Shown piece by piece: positions 33,795-43,400 of a stretch of 64,000 nt of DNA. Position numbers and translations under genes: made by a program. Below the pieces are notes generated by a model that searched no databases, was not told the DNA's origin, and saw only the letters and a program-made list of their open reading frames with translations. The DNA comes from Gemmatimonadota bacterium (GTDB lineage: Bacteria; Latescibacterota; UBA2968; UBA8231): assembly GCA_009840005.1 (NCBI GenBank), contig VXOR01000041.1, positions 19,965 through 83,964 of the forward strand, written 5' to 3'. Within the stretch, counting starts at the first letter, position 1; each line of letters opens with the position of its first letter.

Positions 33795-35477
33795 ATGAGC
33801 GAAGCGGAAAAAATCATCTATTCGATGTACAAGGTGAGCAAGCACTATAACCGGAAGGCGATTATCACCGACATTTCACTGTCGTACTTCTACGGGGCCA
33901 AGATCGGCGTGTTGGGCTTGAACGGGTCGGGGAAGAGCACGCTGTTGCGGATTATGGCGGGCATCGATTCCGAATACGAGGGGACCATTAGCATCCAGCC
34001 GGGGTTTACCGTCGGATTCCTGGAACAGGAGCCCGAGTTAGAAAAGGACAAGACGGTCAAGGATATCGTCGAAGAAGGCGTGCAGGAGACGGTGGACTTG
34101 CTGCGCGAGTACGAGGACATCAACGCCCAGTTCGCCGAGCCTATGGACGACGACGCCATGAACGCCCTGATCGAGCGGCAGGCCTCCGTGGCCGAACAGC
34201 TCGACGCAGCCGGGGCTTGGGATTTGGACAGTCGGCTGGATATGGCCATGGACGCCTTGCGCTGTCCACCCGAAGACCAGGAAGTCTCCACGCTTTCAGG
34301 CGGCGAGCGGCGGCGGGTGGCCCTGTGTCGGCTGTTGCTCCGCCAACCGGATATTCTGCTCCTCGACGAGCCGACCAACCACCTCGACGCCGAGACCGTG
34401 GCGTGGCTGGAGGGGCATTTGCATCAGTACCAGGGGACGGTGATCGCCGTTACCCACGACCGGTACTTTCTCGACAATGTGGCGGGCTGGATTTTGGAAC
34501 TGGATCAGGGACGCGGCGTACCGTGGAAGGGGAACTACTCGTCGTGGCTAGAGCAGAAGAAGGAGCGGCTGCGGCTAGAAGAAAAGAGCGAGAGCGAACG
34601 GCAGCGGACGCTAGAGCGCGAGCTGGAGTGGATCCGCATGACGCCGAGAGCCAAGCAGCAGAAGAACAAAGCGAGGATCAGGGCCTACGAGGAATTGCTA
34701 AATCAGGATCGAGTACAGCGGAACGAGGAGGTGCAGCTCTACATTCCGCCGGGGCCGCGGCTGGGCGATATCGCCATTGAGGCCAAGGGCGTGAGCAAGC
34801 GCTACGGCGACCGCATTATCTTCGAGAACATGGATTTCGCGCTGCCCTCGGGCGGGATCGTCGGAGTCATCGGGCCGAACGGCGCGGGCAAGACGACCCT
34901 GTTCCGGCTGATTACCGGCCAAGAAAGCGCCGACAGCGGCCAGCTCCGCATCGGCGAGACCGTACAACTGGGGTATGTGGATCAGAGCCGGGAGACCTTG
35001 GTAGGGGAAAACACGGTCTGGCAAGAAGTGTCGGGCGGCGAGGAAGAGCTTGAGCTAGGCGAGCGCAAGGTAAATTCGCGGGCGTACCTCGCGCGTTTCA
35101 ACTTCCTCGGTGCCGACCAGCAACAAAAGGTGGGTACGCTCTCGGGCGGACAGCGCAATCGGGTACATCTGGCCAAGGTGCTCAAGGAGCAAGCCAACGT
35201 ATTCCTGCTCGACGAGCCGACCAACGACCTAGACGTGCATACACTAAGGGCGCTGGAGGAGGGGCTGGAAAACTTCGCCGGCTGCGTTGTGGTCATCAGC
35301 CACGACCGGTGGTTTTTGGACCGCATCGCCACGCACATTCTGGCGTTTGAGGGCGACAGCCAAGTCTATTGGTTCGAGGGCAACTTTTCGGAATACGAGG
35401 AGAACAAGAAGGCGCGGCTAGGCGAGGATTCCGGCGTGCCCCAGCGGGTCCGCTACCGCCAACTGACGCGGGACTAA
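33795..35477 (+). CDS. ettA: ABC-F translation factor (energy-dependent translational throttle)
   Basis: The 560-residue protein has two ABC domains. Domain one has Walker A GLNGSGKSTLLRIM and signature LSGGERRRVAL; domain two has GPNGAGKTTLFRL and LSGGQRNRVHLAKVL. The linker and arm insertion (about 220-320) and the length match EttA, which binds the ribosomal E site and senses ATP/ADP ratio. ATG 33795 begins the conserved MSEAEKIIYSMYKVSKHY; upstream in-frame codons are not conserved. It has no obvious link with the defence-like genes on either side. Confidence 0.93.
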   Translation: MSEAEKIIYSMYKVSKHYNRKAIITDISLSYFYGAKIGVLGLNGSGKSTLLRIMAGIDSEYEGTISIQPGFTVGFLEQEPELEKDKTVKDIVEEGVQETVDLLREYEDINAQFAEPMDDDAMNALIERQASVAEQLDAAGAWDLDSRLDMAMDALRCPPEDQEVSTLSGGERRRVALCRLLLRQPDILLLDEPTNHLDAETVAWLEGHLHQYQGTVIAVTHDRYFLDNVAGWILELDQGRGVPWKGNYSSWLEQKKERLRLEEKSESERQRTLERELEWIRMTPRAKQQKNKARIRAYEELLNQDRVQRNEEVQLYIPPGPRLGDIAIEAKGVSKRYGDRIIFENMDFALPSGGIVGVIGPNGAGKTTLFRLITGQESADSGQLRIGETVQLGYVDQSRETLVGENTVWQEVSGGEEELELGERKVNSRAYLARFNFLGADQQQKVGTLSGGQRNRVHLAKVLKEQANVFLLDEPTNDLDVHTLRALEEGLENFAGCVVVISHDRWFLDRIATHILAFEGDSQVYWFEGNFSEYEENKKARLGEDSGVPQRVRYRQLTRD

Positions 35478-35512
35478 TATGGGTAAAAGGAAGCGCCACC
35501 GACCCGCACAGA

Positions 35513-35773
35513 CTATTGGGAAAGCGTCTGTAGTTCCTCACGGATCACTTTGCGCAAGGTTTCCTCTAGGATAGCATCCTGAACTTGGATATATTGACGC
35601 AATGCCTCGTTAATCAAGGTCTGGTAATTGCCGCCGCCAGCCTCGTGTACTTGGCTTCTGAACCAGTTCAACACATCGGTGTCCAAGCGTATCGTGATGC
35701 GCGTCTTATTGAGGGCAGCAGGAACGAGCGCTCCTTGTTTGGCCTGAGTGAAGTCAAATTCTTCCTTGCTCAT
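35513..35773 (-). CDS. brnA: BrnA-type antitoxin
   Basis: The product (86 residues from ATG 35773; 91 from 35788) ends in a ribbon-helix-helix domain: TRITIRLDTDVLNWFRSQV followed by GNYQTLINEALRQYI. This is the BrnA fold that neutralises BrnT. The gene overlaps the toxin 3' end, with toxin first, the standard brnT-brnA order. It is expected to autorepress the operon through the direct repeats upstream of brnT. Confidence 0.88.
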   Translation of the reverse strand: MSKEEFDFTQAKQGALVPAALNKTRITIRLDTDVLNWFRSQVHEAGGGNYQTLINEALRQYIQVQDAILEETLRKVIREELQTLSQ

Positions 35774-36029
35774 AGTGTTTCCTTTCATGCGGCGTGGCTG
35801 GTCGGGCCGAGATCAAGCGGATATCGTCGCCCCGATATGTGGATGCTACCACTACAATGCGGCCCAAAAAATCCATACCCAAGGTCGCAAAGCGGAATTC
35901 TCCCTCAATCTCCTCCTCTTTGCAGGTAAAGGCCCACTCATCTTCAAAGACCCCGACGGCATCGGCGAAGTCGATTCCGTGTTTTCGTAGATTGGATCGG
36001 GCTTTGACGACGTCCCACTGATGACTCAT
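35754..36029 (-). CDS. brnT: BrnT-type ribonuclease toxin
   Basis: The 91-residue RelE-fold toxin starts MSHQWDVVKARSNLRKHGID and has EIEGEFRFATLGMDF, RIVVVASTYRGDD and IRLISARPATPHERKHYEQG, the core of BrnT. BrnT cleaves RNA and is inhibited by BrnA. I prefer ATG 36029 because the conserved start is there and a promoter -10 lies just upstream; an in-frame ATG at 36059 would sit inside that promoter. Confidence 0.88.
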   Translation of the reverse strand: MSHQWDVVKARSNLRKHGIDFADAVGVFEDEWAFTCKEEEIEGEFRFATLGMDFLGRIVVVASTYRGDDIRLISARPATPHERKHYEQGRI

Positions 36030-36035
36030 GTCTTT

Positions 36036-36063
36036 AATATATGCACAAATGATGCACAATCAA
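36036..36063 (-). promoter_or_regulatory. brnTA promoter with direct-repeat operator; possibly leaderless
   Basis: On the minus strand TTGATT (36063-36058) and TATATT (36041-36036) are spaced by 16 bases. Two copies of TTGTGCAT (36059-36052 and 36048-36041) fill the spacer with an 11-base period, about one helical turn. The expected transcription start falls near 36029, the ATG itself, and no ribosome-binding site is present. Confidence 0.6.
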
Positions 36064-36110
36064 GATGTATGAGCGCGGGCGGTGGCGGGACTTGGGTCGG
36101 TCATTGCCGC

Positions 36111-37433
36111 TCACATACTATGCAGCGCACTCTCGACCCGATTGAGCGCTTCGTCGATATCGTCCAAGGTGTGCTGTGCTGACACGCCGTGGTGGCCAGC
36201 GACGAGCGTGCCGTAGTCGTGGAAATAGACCCCTTTATCGGCGCAGGCGCGGATGAACCTCCCGGTCATCTCCTGATCGCGGTTGAGGCTATCGTCAAAC
36301 CGCTCAACCGGATCGGTGAATCCGAAGAAGATACCAAAGCGTGCGCCCAGTCCCTGCACCCGGGCGGGCACACCAGCGCGCTCGAACAGTCCGACCAAAC
36401 CGTCGCAGAGCCGACCTCCAGCTTCATAGATGTGATCGTAAAAACCTGGACTAGTAAGCTCGTTGACGGCAGCCAGCGCAGTCATCACGGCCGGCGGGTT
36501 GCCGGTGAAGGTCCCACTCTGGGCCACCTCGCCAAGCGGTCCCACCTGATCCATGATTTCGGCTTTGCCGGCAATGATAGTGAGCGGAGCACCAGCGGCG
36601 ACCGCCTTGCCCAAAACGCAAACATCCGGGGTGACGCCGTAGTACCCCTGAGCGCAGTCAGGCCCAGTGCGGAAAGCCGACAGCACCTCGTCGTATATGA
36701 GGACGATATCGTAGGCACTGGCCTGATCGCGAACGAACTGCATGTACTCGGCGTCGGCGACAATGCAACCTTGGTTGTAGTTGATCGGCTCCATGATGAT
36801 GCCGCCGATCTCGTCGCCGTGCTCGCGCAGCGCTCTTTCCAAGGCGGCCTCGTCCTTCCACGGTACGACGATAATGAGCTCGTCCATCTGCGGAGGCATG
36901 CCCGCAGACTCACCACACGGCTCGACGTAGCTGCCTGGCGTCACCGGCGTCACCGGCGTGTGTGCATTGAACATGACGTAGTCGTAGAGGCCGTGAAAGT
37001 GCCCCCAGAATTTGAGAATTTTTTGCTTGCCGGTGTGGGCGCGGGCCAAGCGGACGCAGACCATCGTCCCCTCTGAGCCGGTATTGCCGTAGCGCACGCG
37101 CTCGGCGCAGGGGATGATCTCGGTGATCCGCCGCGCCAGGTCCGTATGTGCTTCGGTCTCGTAGCCGGCGAGAATGCCCGCGTCCAATGCTGCGGTCATG
37201 GCCTCGCGCGTTACCGGGTGATTGTAGCCCAAAAACGCGGCTCCGTGGGCCAAGTTGAAGTCGATGTACTCCTTGCCATCGACGTCGTAGATGCGGCAAC
37301 CCTCGGCATTGCGCAGGTAGAGGGCGTACCCCAGGCATGGGTTGTGCCGTCCCGTAGCGCCGACGCCTCCCGGTAGGTAGCGCTTGGCTTCGGCTCTGAG
37401 ATCGCTCTGTGACATCGTCTGTATCGTGGGCAT
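36111..37433 (-). CDS. Class III PLP aminotransferase, glutamate-1-semialdehyde aminomutase-like
   Basis: The protein (about 440 residues from ATG 37433) resembles HemL: LPGGVGATGRHNP, then GYNHPVTREAM, RYGNTGSEGTMVCVRLARAH, GHFHGLYDYVMF, LIYDEVLSAFR (Asp for the pyridine N), and the PLP Lys in VLGKAVAAGAPL. Many HemL-like proteins in heterotrophs act on other 2-amino or beta-amino substrates, so tetrapyrrole synthesis is not assured; no other heme genes are nearby. AAGGA lies 9 bases before ATG 37433. The frame is open to ATG 37511, but that extension is not conserved-looking. Confidence 0.85.
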   Translation of the reverse strand: MPTIQTMSQSDLRAEAKRYLPGGVGATGRHNPCLGYALYLRNAEGCRIYDVDGKEYIDFNLAHGAAFLGYNHPVTREAMTAALDAGILAGYETEAHTDLARRITEIIPCAERVRYGNTGSEGTMVCVRLARAHTGKQKILKFWGHFHGLYDYVMFNAHTPVTPVTPGSYVEPCGESAGMPPQMDELIIVVPWKDEAALERALREHGDEIGGIIMEPINYNQGCIVADAEYMQFVRDQASAYDIVLIYDEVLSAFRTGPDCAQGYYGVTPDVCVLGKAVAAGAPLTIIAGKAEIMDQVGPLGEVAQSGTFTGNPPAVMTALAAVNELTSPGFYDHIYEAGGRLCDGLVGLFERAGVPARVQGLGARFGIFFGFTDPVERFDDSLNRDQEMTGRFIRACADKGVYFHDYGTLVAGHHGVSAQHTLDDIDEALNRVESALHSM

Positions 37434-37556
37434 CGCTGCTTGTTCCTTAGTGAAGACGGACTGGTTCGCCTGCATGGACATGACTCGCCCCAACTCCCCG
37501 CTGAACTTCAACCGCGTCTAAACGCCCGCCGATATTGTCCTTTTTAGTCACACAAG

Positions 37557-37599
37557 TCAAGACGCCTTACCTGAACAAACCTTGCAAAGTACCGTCCAA
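37557..37599 (+). repeat. Direct repeat, left copy, flanking the accessory segment
   Basis: The 43-base segment matches 44586-44628 at 37 positions, with an identical 20-base core GAACAAACCTTGCAAAGTAC at 37573-37592. Similarity continues weakly on the 3' side (TATGCCAATC versus TATCGCCA). It lies upstream of the promoter of the membrane protein/XRE pair, and the right copy lies upstream of the AbiEii-type pair. Confidence 0.75.
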
Positions 37600-37634
37600 A
37601 AAGACAAATATGCCAATCTTTTTGTAAAATACGC

Positions 37635-37663
37635 TTGACATTACGATTTTTCAGAATTATGTT
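37635..37663 (+). promoter_or_regulatory. Strong sigma-70-type promoter for membrane protein/XRE pair
   Basis: A perfect TTGACA (37635-37640) and TATGTT (37658-37663) are separated by 17 bases. The expected start is near 37670, about 38 bases before ATG 37708, and a GGAAAGGA ribosome-binding site lies between. Confidence 0.65.
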
Positions 37664-37707
37664 CTTTTGTAAAGCAAACTTTACTTTATGGAAAGGACAG
37701 CAGACTT

Positions 37708-38127
37708 ATGAAGAAGCCAATGGTCAATTTGAGTTGTCTTACTGGCGGCAGTGGAAAAAACACAATTCGTTTTCTTTGTTGGAGCTTTGCTTGGTCGATG
37801 ACGATGGTGTTGGCCGATAAGGCGATATTATACGAATGGCATTCCTCTGATTTGATCTCCGCTATCGCGATTGTCCTCAACGCGGGCATCGGCATCGGCA
37901 TGATCTTGTCGTATTTGCGCCACCTGAAATCCATGGATGAGTTGCAGCGCAAAATCCAACTCGATGCACTGGCTATCGCTATGGGCGTCGCGCTCGTCGG
38001 CAGTTTTAGTTATTCGCTGATGGTAACCGCAAAATTCATAACAGACGCCGAAGTCTCAGATATCATTTTGCTGATGACGTTTACCTTCGTGGTCTCCGTT
38101 ACCGTCGGCCATGTCCGCTACCGATGA
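37708..38127 (+). CDS. Four-helix membrane protein paired with an XRE regulator
   Basis: The 139-residue protein has about four transmembrane helices (FLCWSFAWSMTMVLA, ISAIAIVLNAGIGIGMILSY, ALAIAMGVALVGSFSYSLMV, IILLMTFTFVVSVTVG) with a short charged loop RHLKSMDELQRKIQ. Small membrane proteins co-encoded with a compact XRE HTH regulator are common, but their role is not established. The stop overlaps the regulator start (ATGA). Function is unknown. Confidence 0.7.
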   Translation: MKKPMVNLSCLTGGSGKNTIRFLCWSFAWSMTMVLADKAILYEWHSSDLISAIAIVLNAGIGIGMILSYLRHLKSMDELQRKIQLDALAIAMGVALVGSFSYSLMVTAKFITDAEVSDIILLMTFTFVVSVTVGHVRYR

Positions 38128-38327
38128 AAAATCGCCTAAAGGTGCTGCGCGCCGAGCGCGACTGGACCCAGGCCGATCTCGCGGAGCGTCTGGAGGTCTC
38201 GCGGCAAACGGTGAACGCCCTCGAAAAGGGCAAATACGACCCCAGTCTGCCGCTGGCATTTAAGATTGCCCACGTGTTTTCCGCGCCGATCGAAGCAATT
38301 TTTATACACGAAACGGAAGTCAGTTGA
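38124..38327 (+). CDS. XRE-family HTH regulator (short, YgzD-like)
   Basis: The 67-residue protein is a single lambda-repressor-type HTH: LKVLRAERDWTQADLAERLE followed by VSRQTVNALEKGKYDPSLPL, the typical tail of such regulators. It is likely the autoregulator of the operon through the perfect-consensus promoter at 37635. Confidence 0.9.
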   Translation: MKNRLKVLRAERDWTQADLAERLEVSRQTVNALEKGKYDPSLPLAFKIAHVFSAPIEAIFIHETEVS

Positions 38328-38418
38328 CGTGGGATAAAGTTGTACGACAAAACCTTGCTCCTGTCATTGTTCTAATGTACCGTTTATATACGACCTTATA
38401 GCAGGACGTGTCTGAACT

Positions 38419-38967
38419 ATGACAAATGTTGCAGCTACTTTGGATGACCTGCGCCACGTAGCAGAAAATGGCAAGGCCGAACTGGTCAAAGGGGAGTTAG
38501 TAATCATGACGCCGACAGGAGGGTTGCCGGGGTATGCGGCGGGCGAGATTTTCGCCAGTTTGCGGGAATATGCGCAGCGCACTCGCACCGGGTACGCCTT
38601 CGCGGATAATGTCGGCTTTATCGTCGATCTGCCCGAACGCCAGTCGTTCAGCCCGGACGCGGCGTTCTATACGGGTGAATTGACGATGAAGTTTCTCAAC
38701 GGGGCACCCGTCTTCGCCGTTGAGGTCCGCAGCGAGGGCGATTATGGTCCGACGGCCGAGCAGGAGATGGCGCAAAAGAGGGCGGACTACTTCGCCGCTG
38801 GGACGCTGGTCGTTTGGGATGTGGATTTGATGAGTGAAGATGTGGTGAGATGTTACAGGGCAATAAATTCCGGTGCGCCGATTGCATATCGGCGGGGCGA
38901 GCAGGCAGCGGCCGAGCCAGCGGTCCCGGGATGGACCCTGGCCGTGGACCGTCTTTTTCCTGATTGA
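38419..38967 (+). CDS. Uma2-family (DUF820) PD-(D/E)XK endonuclease-like protein
   Basis: The 182-residue protein has the Uma2 plan: an N-terminal helix, AELVKGELVIMTPTGG, then FSPDAAFYTG (catalytic Asp in SPD), VFAVEVRSEGD (the E-x-(K/R/S) strand; here ExR), and KRADYFAAGTLVVWDVD. The third acidic residue and usual Lys of the ExK appear as VEVRS, so activity may be altered. Uma2 genes are abundant in cyanobacteria and related mobile regions; their biological role is unsettled. Confidence 0.85.
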   Translation: MTNVAATLDDLRHVAENGKAELVKGELVIMTPTGGLPGYAAGEIFASLREYAQRTRTGYAFADNVGFIVDLPERQSFSPDAAFYTGELTMKFLNGAPVFAVEVRSEGDYGPTAEQEMAQKRADYFAAGTLVVWDVDLMSEDVVRCYRAINSGAPIAYRRGEQAAAEPAVPGWTLAVDRLFPD

Positions 38968-39043
38968 GTAGCGCAGCCTTCTCAGAGACCCTGCCCGTTC
39001 CCCTGCCAGTTTCTACGCCGTCCATTACCGACCGAGCACGGCC

Positions 39044-40087
39044 CTAACCGCGCGGAGTACGGCCTCGCGGCATTTGCAAGCCCAGATCTCGAATAAGCCG
39101 ATCCAAATACGGGGTCAGCCAATTCCAGTCTAGGTAGGCCCGCTCTAAGTCTTCTTCGAGCCGTTGGCTGGTCTGCTCAAATTCTTGCTTGGTTTGTTCG
39201 TATGCTTTTTGGGCTTTGTCGTAGGCTTGTATCGTTGGGTGATCTCGCTTCGCCTTGAGGTATGATATGCCTGATTCCAAAGATTTTTCCAGCGCGTCGA
39301 TTGCCCGAGTCCGAGACTTGGACGCCTCCATAAAATTCTTTTTAGTATTATCGTAGTGCTCTTGGGCCCGCTTGTATAACTCGAATGACCGCTCATCATA
39401 CCCAGTCTTGTAGAGCCGCTCGGCTCGGTCGTAATTACTTTGGGTAAGCTCCAAGTTTTGTTTGGCCAAAGTATAGACTGTATCGGCTGTCTCAAGGGCT
39501 CGCTCGAGCTTTGGTCTTTCCTTGGTGATCTGATGATATTTATGCTCGTTTTCCTGTTCCCAAGCCTCAAGTGCTGTAGAGGCTTGTTCGTATTCTTCGC
39601 ACACATCCATATATGTTTGGGTGATTTGCAACGTCTCTTGTTCGATGAAATCGACCGTTTGGTATTTCTCGAATAAATCCTCGGCCAGCCTTGTACGCTC
39701 CACAGTTAGGTGCTGTTCTTCTGGCACCAGTAGGTCGCGCCTTTCGTAAGCACGCCTGAGATCCCACGCTATGCGCTCGCCCTCTTTGTATAGTCTAAGA
39801 GCTTCTGGAGAGAATTGGCTGGCATCTTCCGCTATCTGTCTTGCTTGCCCTATTAGGCTTGTCGCGCTGTCGGTGAACCACATGGACAGAAAAATGCCTA
39901 GTATCAACTTATTGGTCCTCCCCTCAATCCGCTCGCGCTCTTGATGATACCGATCTATGTCTTGGACAAAACGTTCATGCTCCAAGACGATACGCTCTAC
40001 GTCTAGGGCAAGCCTTTGGCGTTCTTCTTTATGATTAGAGCAGCCAAAGAATAAGACGATGCACAAGAAGAAGGTGCAAATTTGCAT
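39044..40087 (-). CDS. Long coiled-coil lipoprotein of unknown function
   Basis: The 347-residue protein begins with a lipoprotein signal ICTFFLCIVLFFGC and then an uninterrupted run of charged heptad-like sequence, such as LALDVERIVLEHERFVQDID and AYDKAQKAYEQTKQEFEQTS, predicting long coiled coils. A possible hydrophobic stretch LILGIFLSMWFTDSATSLIG at about 60-80 may be a second membrane contact. It could act as a periplasmic spacer or scaffold. No family is recognised. It is divergent from the large HTH-nuclease-like gene. Confidence 0.65.
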   Translation of the reverse strand: MQICTFFLCIVLFFGCSNHKEERQRLALDVERIVLEHERFVQDIDRYHQERERIEGRTNKLILGIFLSMWFTDSATSLIGQARQIAEDASQFSPEALRLYKEGERIAWDLRRAYERRDLLVPEEQHLTVERTRLAEDLFEKYQTVDFIEQETLQITQTYMDVCEEYEQASTALEAWEQENEHKYHQITKERPKLERALETADTVYTLAKQNLELTQSNYDRAERLYKTGYDERSFELYKRAQEHYDNTKKNFMEASKSRTRAIDALEKSLESGISYLKAKRDHPTIQAYDKAQKAYEQTKQEFEQTSQRLEEDLERAYLDWNWLTPYLDRLIRDLGLQMPRGRTPRG

Positions 40088-40147
40088 AGCAATATCTAAA
40101 GCCCTTTCCGAATAGTGAACACAATTTTACCTGCTGCACAAAGAGAT

Positions 40148-40173
40148 AGTACCGATAAGACGCTATCGGTACT
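40148..40173. other. Perfect 10-bp inverted repeat
   Basis: AGTACCGATA (40148-40157) and TATCGGTACT (40164-40173) form a perfect stem with a 6-base loop. It lies in the 357-bp gap between the divergent lipoprotein and HTH-nuclease-like genes. GATAGTAC recurs at about 40227. It may be an operator or recombination remnant. Apart from this and the promoter at 40380, nothing else is seen in the gap. Confidence 0.5.
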
Positions 40174-40379
40174 CTGTCAAGAAACTGAAGGCTTGGGGGT
40201 ATCAAGGGTGGGTCTATTTAGGTGACGATAGTACTCAGACGCGGGTGCAGGGCTTCCACCTCACCAACCGATGGCCACATCCGCAGAGTGGGAAGCTCGA
40301 ATCGTGGTTTACAGCCAGAGGTTTTCTCAGAGCGTAAGCCGATGCTCTCAAGCCTTGTCCCTATCTCCCTCTAAAAGAT

Positions 40380-40408
40380 TTGTATTGTGTAACGCTACAC
40401 ACTATATT
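40380..40408 (+). promoter_or_regulatory. Promoter with embedded palindromic operator for the HTH-nuclease-like gene
   Basis: TTGTAT (40380-40385) and TATATT (40403-40408) are spaced by 17 bases. The palindrome GTGTA-ACGC-TACAC (40387-40400) lies entirely within the spacer, where a bound HigA-like HTH would block polymerase. A ribosome-binding site TGGAG (40431-40435) precedes ATG 40445. Confidence 0.55.
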
Positions 40409-40444
40409 ATACCCAAGCCACAAACGAATTTGGAGTTCAATCTC

Positions 40445-43400
40445 ATGTCTAAAAAATTAGAAAAACCCGTACACCCCGGCGCTTTCATCAGGGAGCATGT
40501 AATTCCAGCAGGTATGTCGGTGACGGATGCTGCAAAGAGACTAGGCGTGGGCAGGCCTGCCCTGTCAAACCTGCTGAATGGTAAGTCGTCGCTGTCCCCT
40601 AATATGGCGGTCAGATTGGAAAAATCATTCAGTGTTGACCGCCAAGAGCTTCTTGATATTCAGGCCGCGTTCGATCGTTATGATAGGCAGGGGAAAGAGA
40701 AGCGTATCGCCGCTCGCACCTACGTTCCTAGTTTTTTGACCATCAAGGCCGGACAGATAGAAGATTGGGCGGAGAAAAATATCGATGCCCGCCATTTGCT
40801 GGCGGTGCTTCTGCGTAAGCTGATTCATTCAACCGGCGACGAACTGCGACAGGTTGACTTCCCCGGATACGATAACGCAGAACGCAGTGGTTGGGATGGC
40901 TGGATCGAGGCTGACGCGGCCACGCCGTGGATTCCAGAAGGCAAATCTGGATGGGAGTTCGGCACCAATAAAAACCCGAAACGCAAGGCTGAGAGCGATT
41001 ATACGAACCGCGCTTCCGTCCCCCCGGACGAGAAAGCCGAATGCACTTTCGTCTTTGTTACCCCACGCAACTGGCCGGGCAAGACCGCCTGGGTCAGGAA
41101 TAAGAACTCAGAAGGCGACTGGAAAGCGGTGAGGGCGTTCGACGCAAGCGATCTTGAGCAATGGCTGGAAGAGTCGATTTCCGCGCAGATGTGGCTTGCC
41201 GAGCAACTTAACATGCCGGTCAGCGGGTTCGAGACGCTCGGTCAGTGTAGGCAGCGCTGGGAAGAGGCGAGCAAGCCGAAGATGACACCCACGATATTCG
41301 AGTCTTCAATCATCGCGTACCGCGAGCGCTTCAAAGAGTGGCTCGAAAAACCAAGCGAAAAGCCGTTTGTAGTCGCAGCGGATTCCATAGATGAGTCACT
41401 CGCCTTTCTCGCATGTTTATTTCAGGACCTCGCCACGCGCTCGAAAGACCTCGCAGCAGTGTTCAAATCGGCTGAGACGTTGCGGACCCTAGCAGATTCA
41501 TCGTCACCATTCATTCCAATCGTCGGCACCGAAGAAGCCGAACGAGAACTGGCGACCATCTATCGCCGCCTCCACTGCATCATCGTTCGTTCCCGCAATG
41601 CGATTGATTCGGAGCCGGATATCGCCCTCGATCTTCTGAATCACGAGACCTTTGAAAAAGCTCTTGCCGAGATGGGCATTGAGAGCGATAGGGCCGAGCA
41701 ACTTGCGAGAGAGTCGGGACGCTCGCCGACCATTCTGCGCCGACGGCTCTCACAGATTGATGCCATCAAAAAACCCCCGTGGGCCGGAGATGCAGAAGTA
41801 GCAAAGAGCCTGATCCCGATGACCTTAGTCGGTGCATGGCACGCGAAGTCCGACGCTGACTGTGAGGTTGTGTCAACACTTGCGGACAGGCCGTATAAGG
41901 AAACTGAAGAAGACATTGCGCGCCTGCGCCTATTCGACGACTGTCCTGTCTGGTCTGTTGGGAAGTATCGTGGTGTCGCCTCGAAAATCGATGCCTTGTT
42001 TGCACTCAAGAATTACGTAACGGAAAGGAACCTCGACGATTTCTTTTCTCTCGCCAGATCTGTGCTTTCCGAGAGAGATCCGGCGCTTGATCTGCCGGAG
42101 AACAAGAGATGGACCGCAGGACTACGCGACCACTCCGCCGCACTACGTGAGGGCATCTGTGAAACTCTCGTCATCCTCTCAGTCCACGGCAACAATCTGT
42201 TCCAAGAGCGGCTTGGGATAGACGTCGAGCACCGTGTCTCTTCGCTCATCCGGGGGCTTCTTACACCGCTCACCCTCGACAAATTAATCTCCCATAACAG
42301 AGACCTACCGCATTATGCCGAGGCAGCACCAAACGAGTTTTTGAGGATCCTTGAGGAGGACTTGCGACAAGCTCAGCCGATCGTGATTGGTCTGTTAAAA
42401 CCGGTCGAAAGCGGCCTGTTCAGTTCACCCTCACGAACAGGTCTCCTGTGGGCACTAGAATGCCTCGCTTGGAAACATCTCGGGCGCGTGAGCCCGATCC
42501 TTGCACAGTTGTCGGGGACCGTTATCAACGACAACTTGCTCAACAAGCCAATATCCAGCCTTTACACAACTTACTGCTCATGGTTGCCGCAAACTGCCGC
42601 TTCGCTGGAAGAGCGGATGACAGCCCTTGAGAGACTGACGAAGTGCTTCCCAGATATCGGATGGCAGATTTGTATCGCTCAGCTACAGACTAGTTCTAGC
42701 ATAATAGATAGCTACCGCCCGCGTTGGCGCAACGACGCTTCAGGTGCCGGAAGGAGGGTGACGGAGAGAGAAGAATGCGATGCGTTCACGCGCAAGGCAC
42801 TTGACCTTGCGCTCGCATGGCCAAAACACGATCAGGAGACGCTCGGCGACCTCGTTGAGCGGCTCCCGGTAATATCCAAGGAAGACCAGACCTTGGTTTG
42901 GGATCTGATCGACACATGGGCGGATTCTGAAACCGATGAAAAGGCCAAAGCGGGCCTCTGTGAGCGGATTCGTGCCCTCGTGTTCACGCGGCGAGGGCGG
43001 TGGCACGGGCTGCAAGCCGTGACAACAGATCGAGCTCGCAGGGCGTACGAAAAGCTGCAACCGCGTAATCCCGTTCTCCGGCACACTTGGCTCTTTGCCC
43101 AACACTGGGTTGATCCTTCCCCCGACGAGATCGAAGATGAGAATTTCGACTACACCAAACACGAAGAGAAAATCCGCACGCTTCGTACCAAGGCAATGAA
43201 GGAGATATGGATGCAATGCGGGTTTGAAGGTGTGAAGGTGCTCCTGCCCCGCAGCAATGCTCCTACTGCTATCGGAGTTTCTCTGTATCTGAACATCACA
43301 ACCATGAACGCACGGACCGATTTTTTGCGGCAATGCCTTTCCACTACCGGCGACCTTGAGAGAAAAGTTGACGGCTGCATACAGGGTTTTCTGATGTCCG

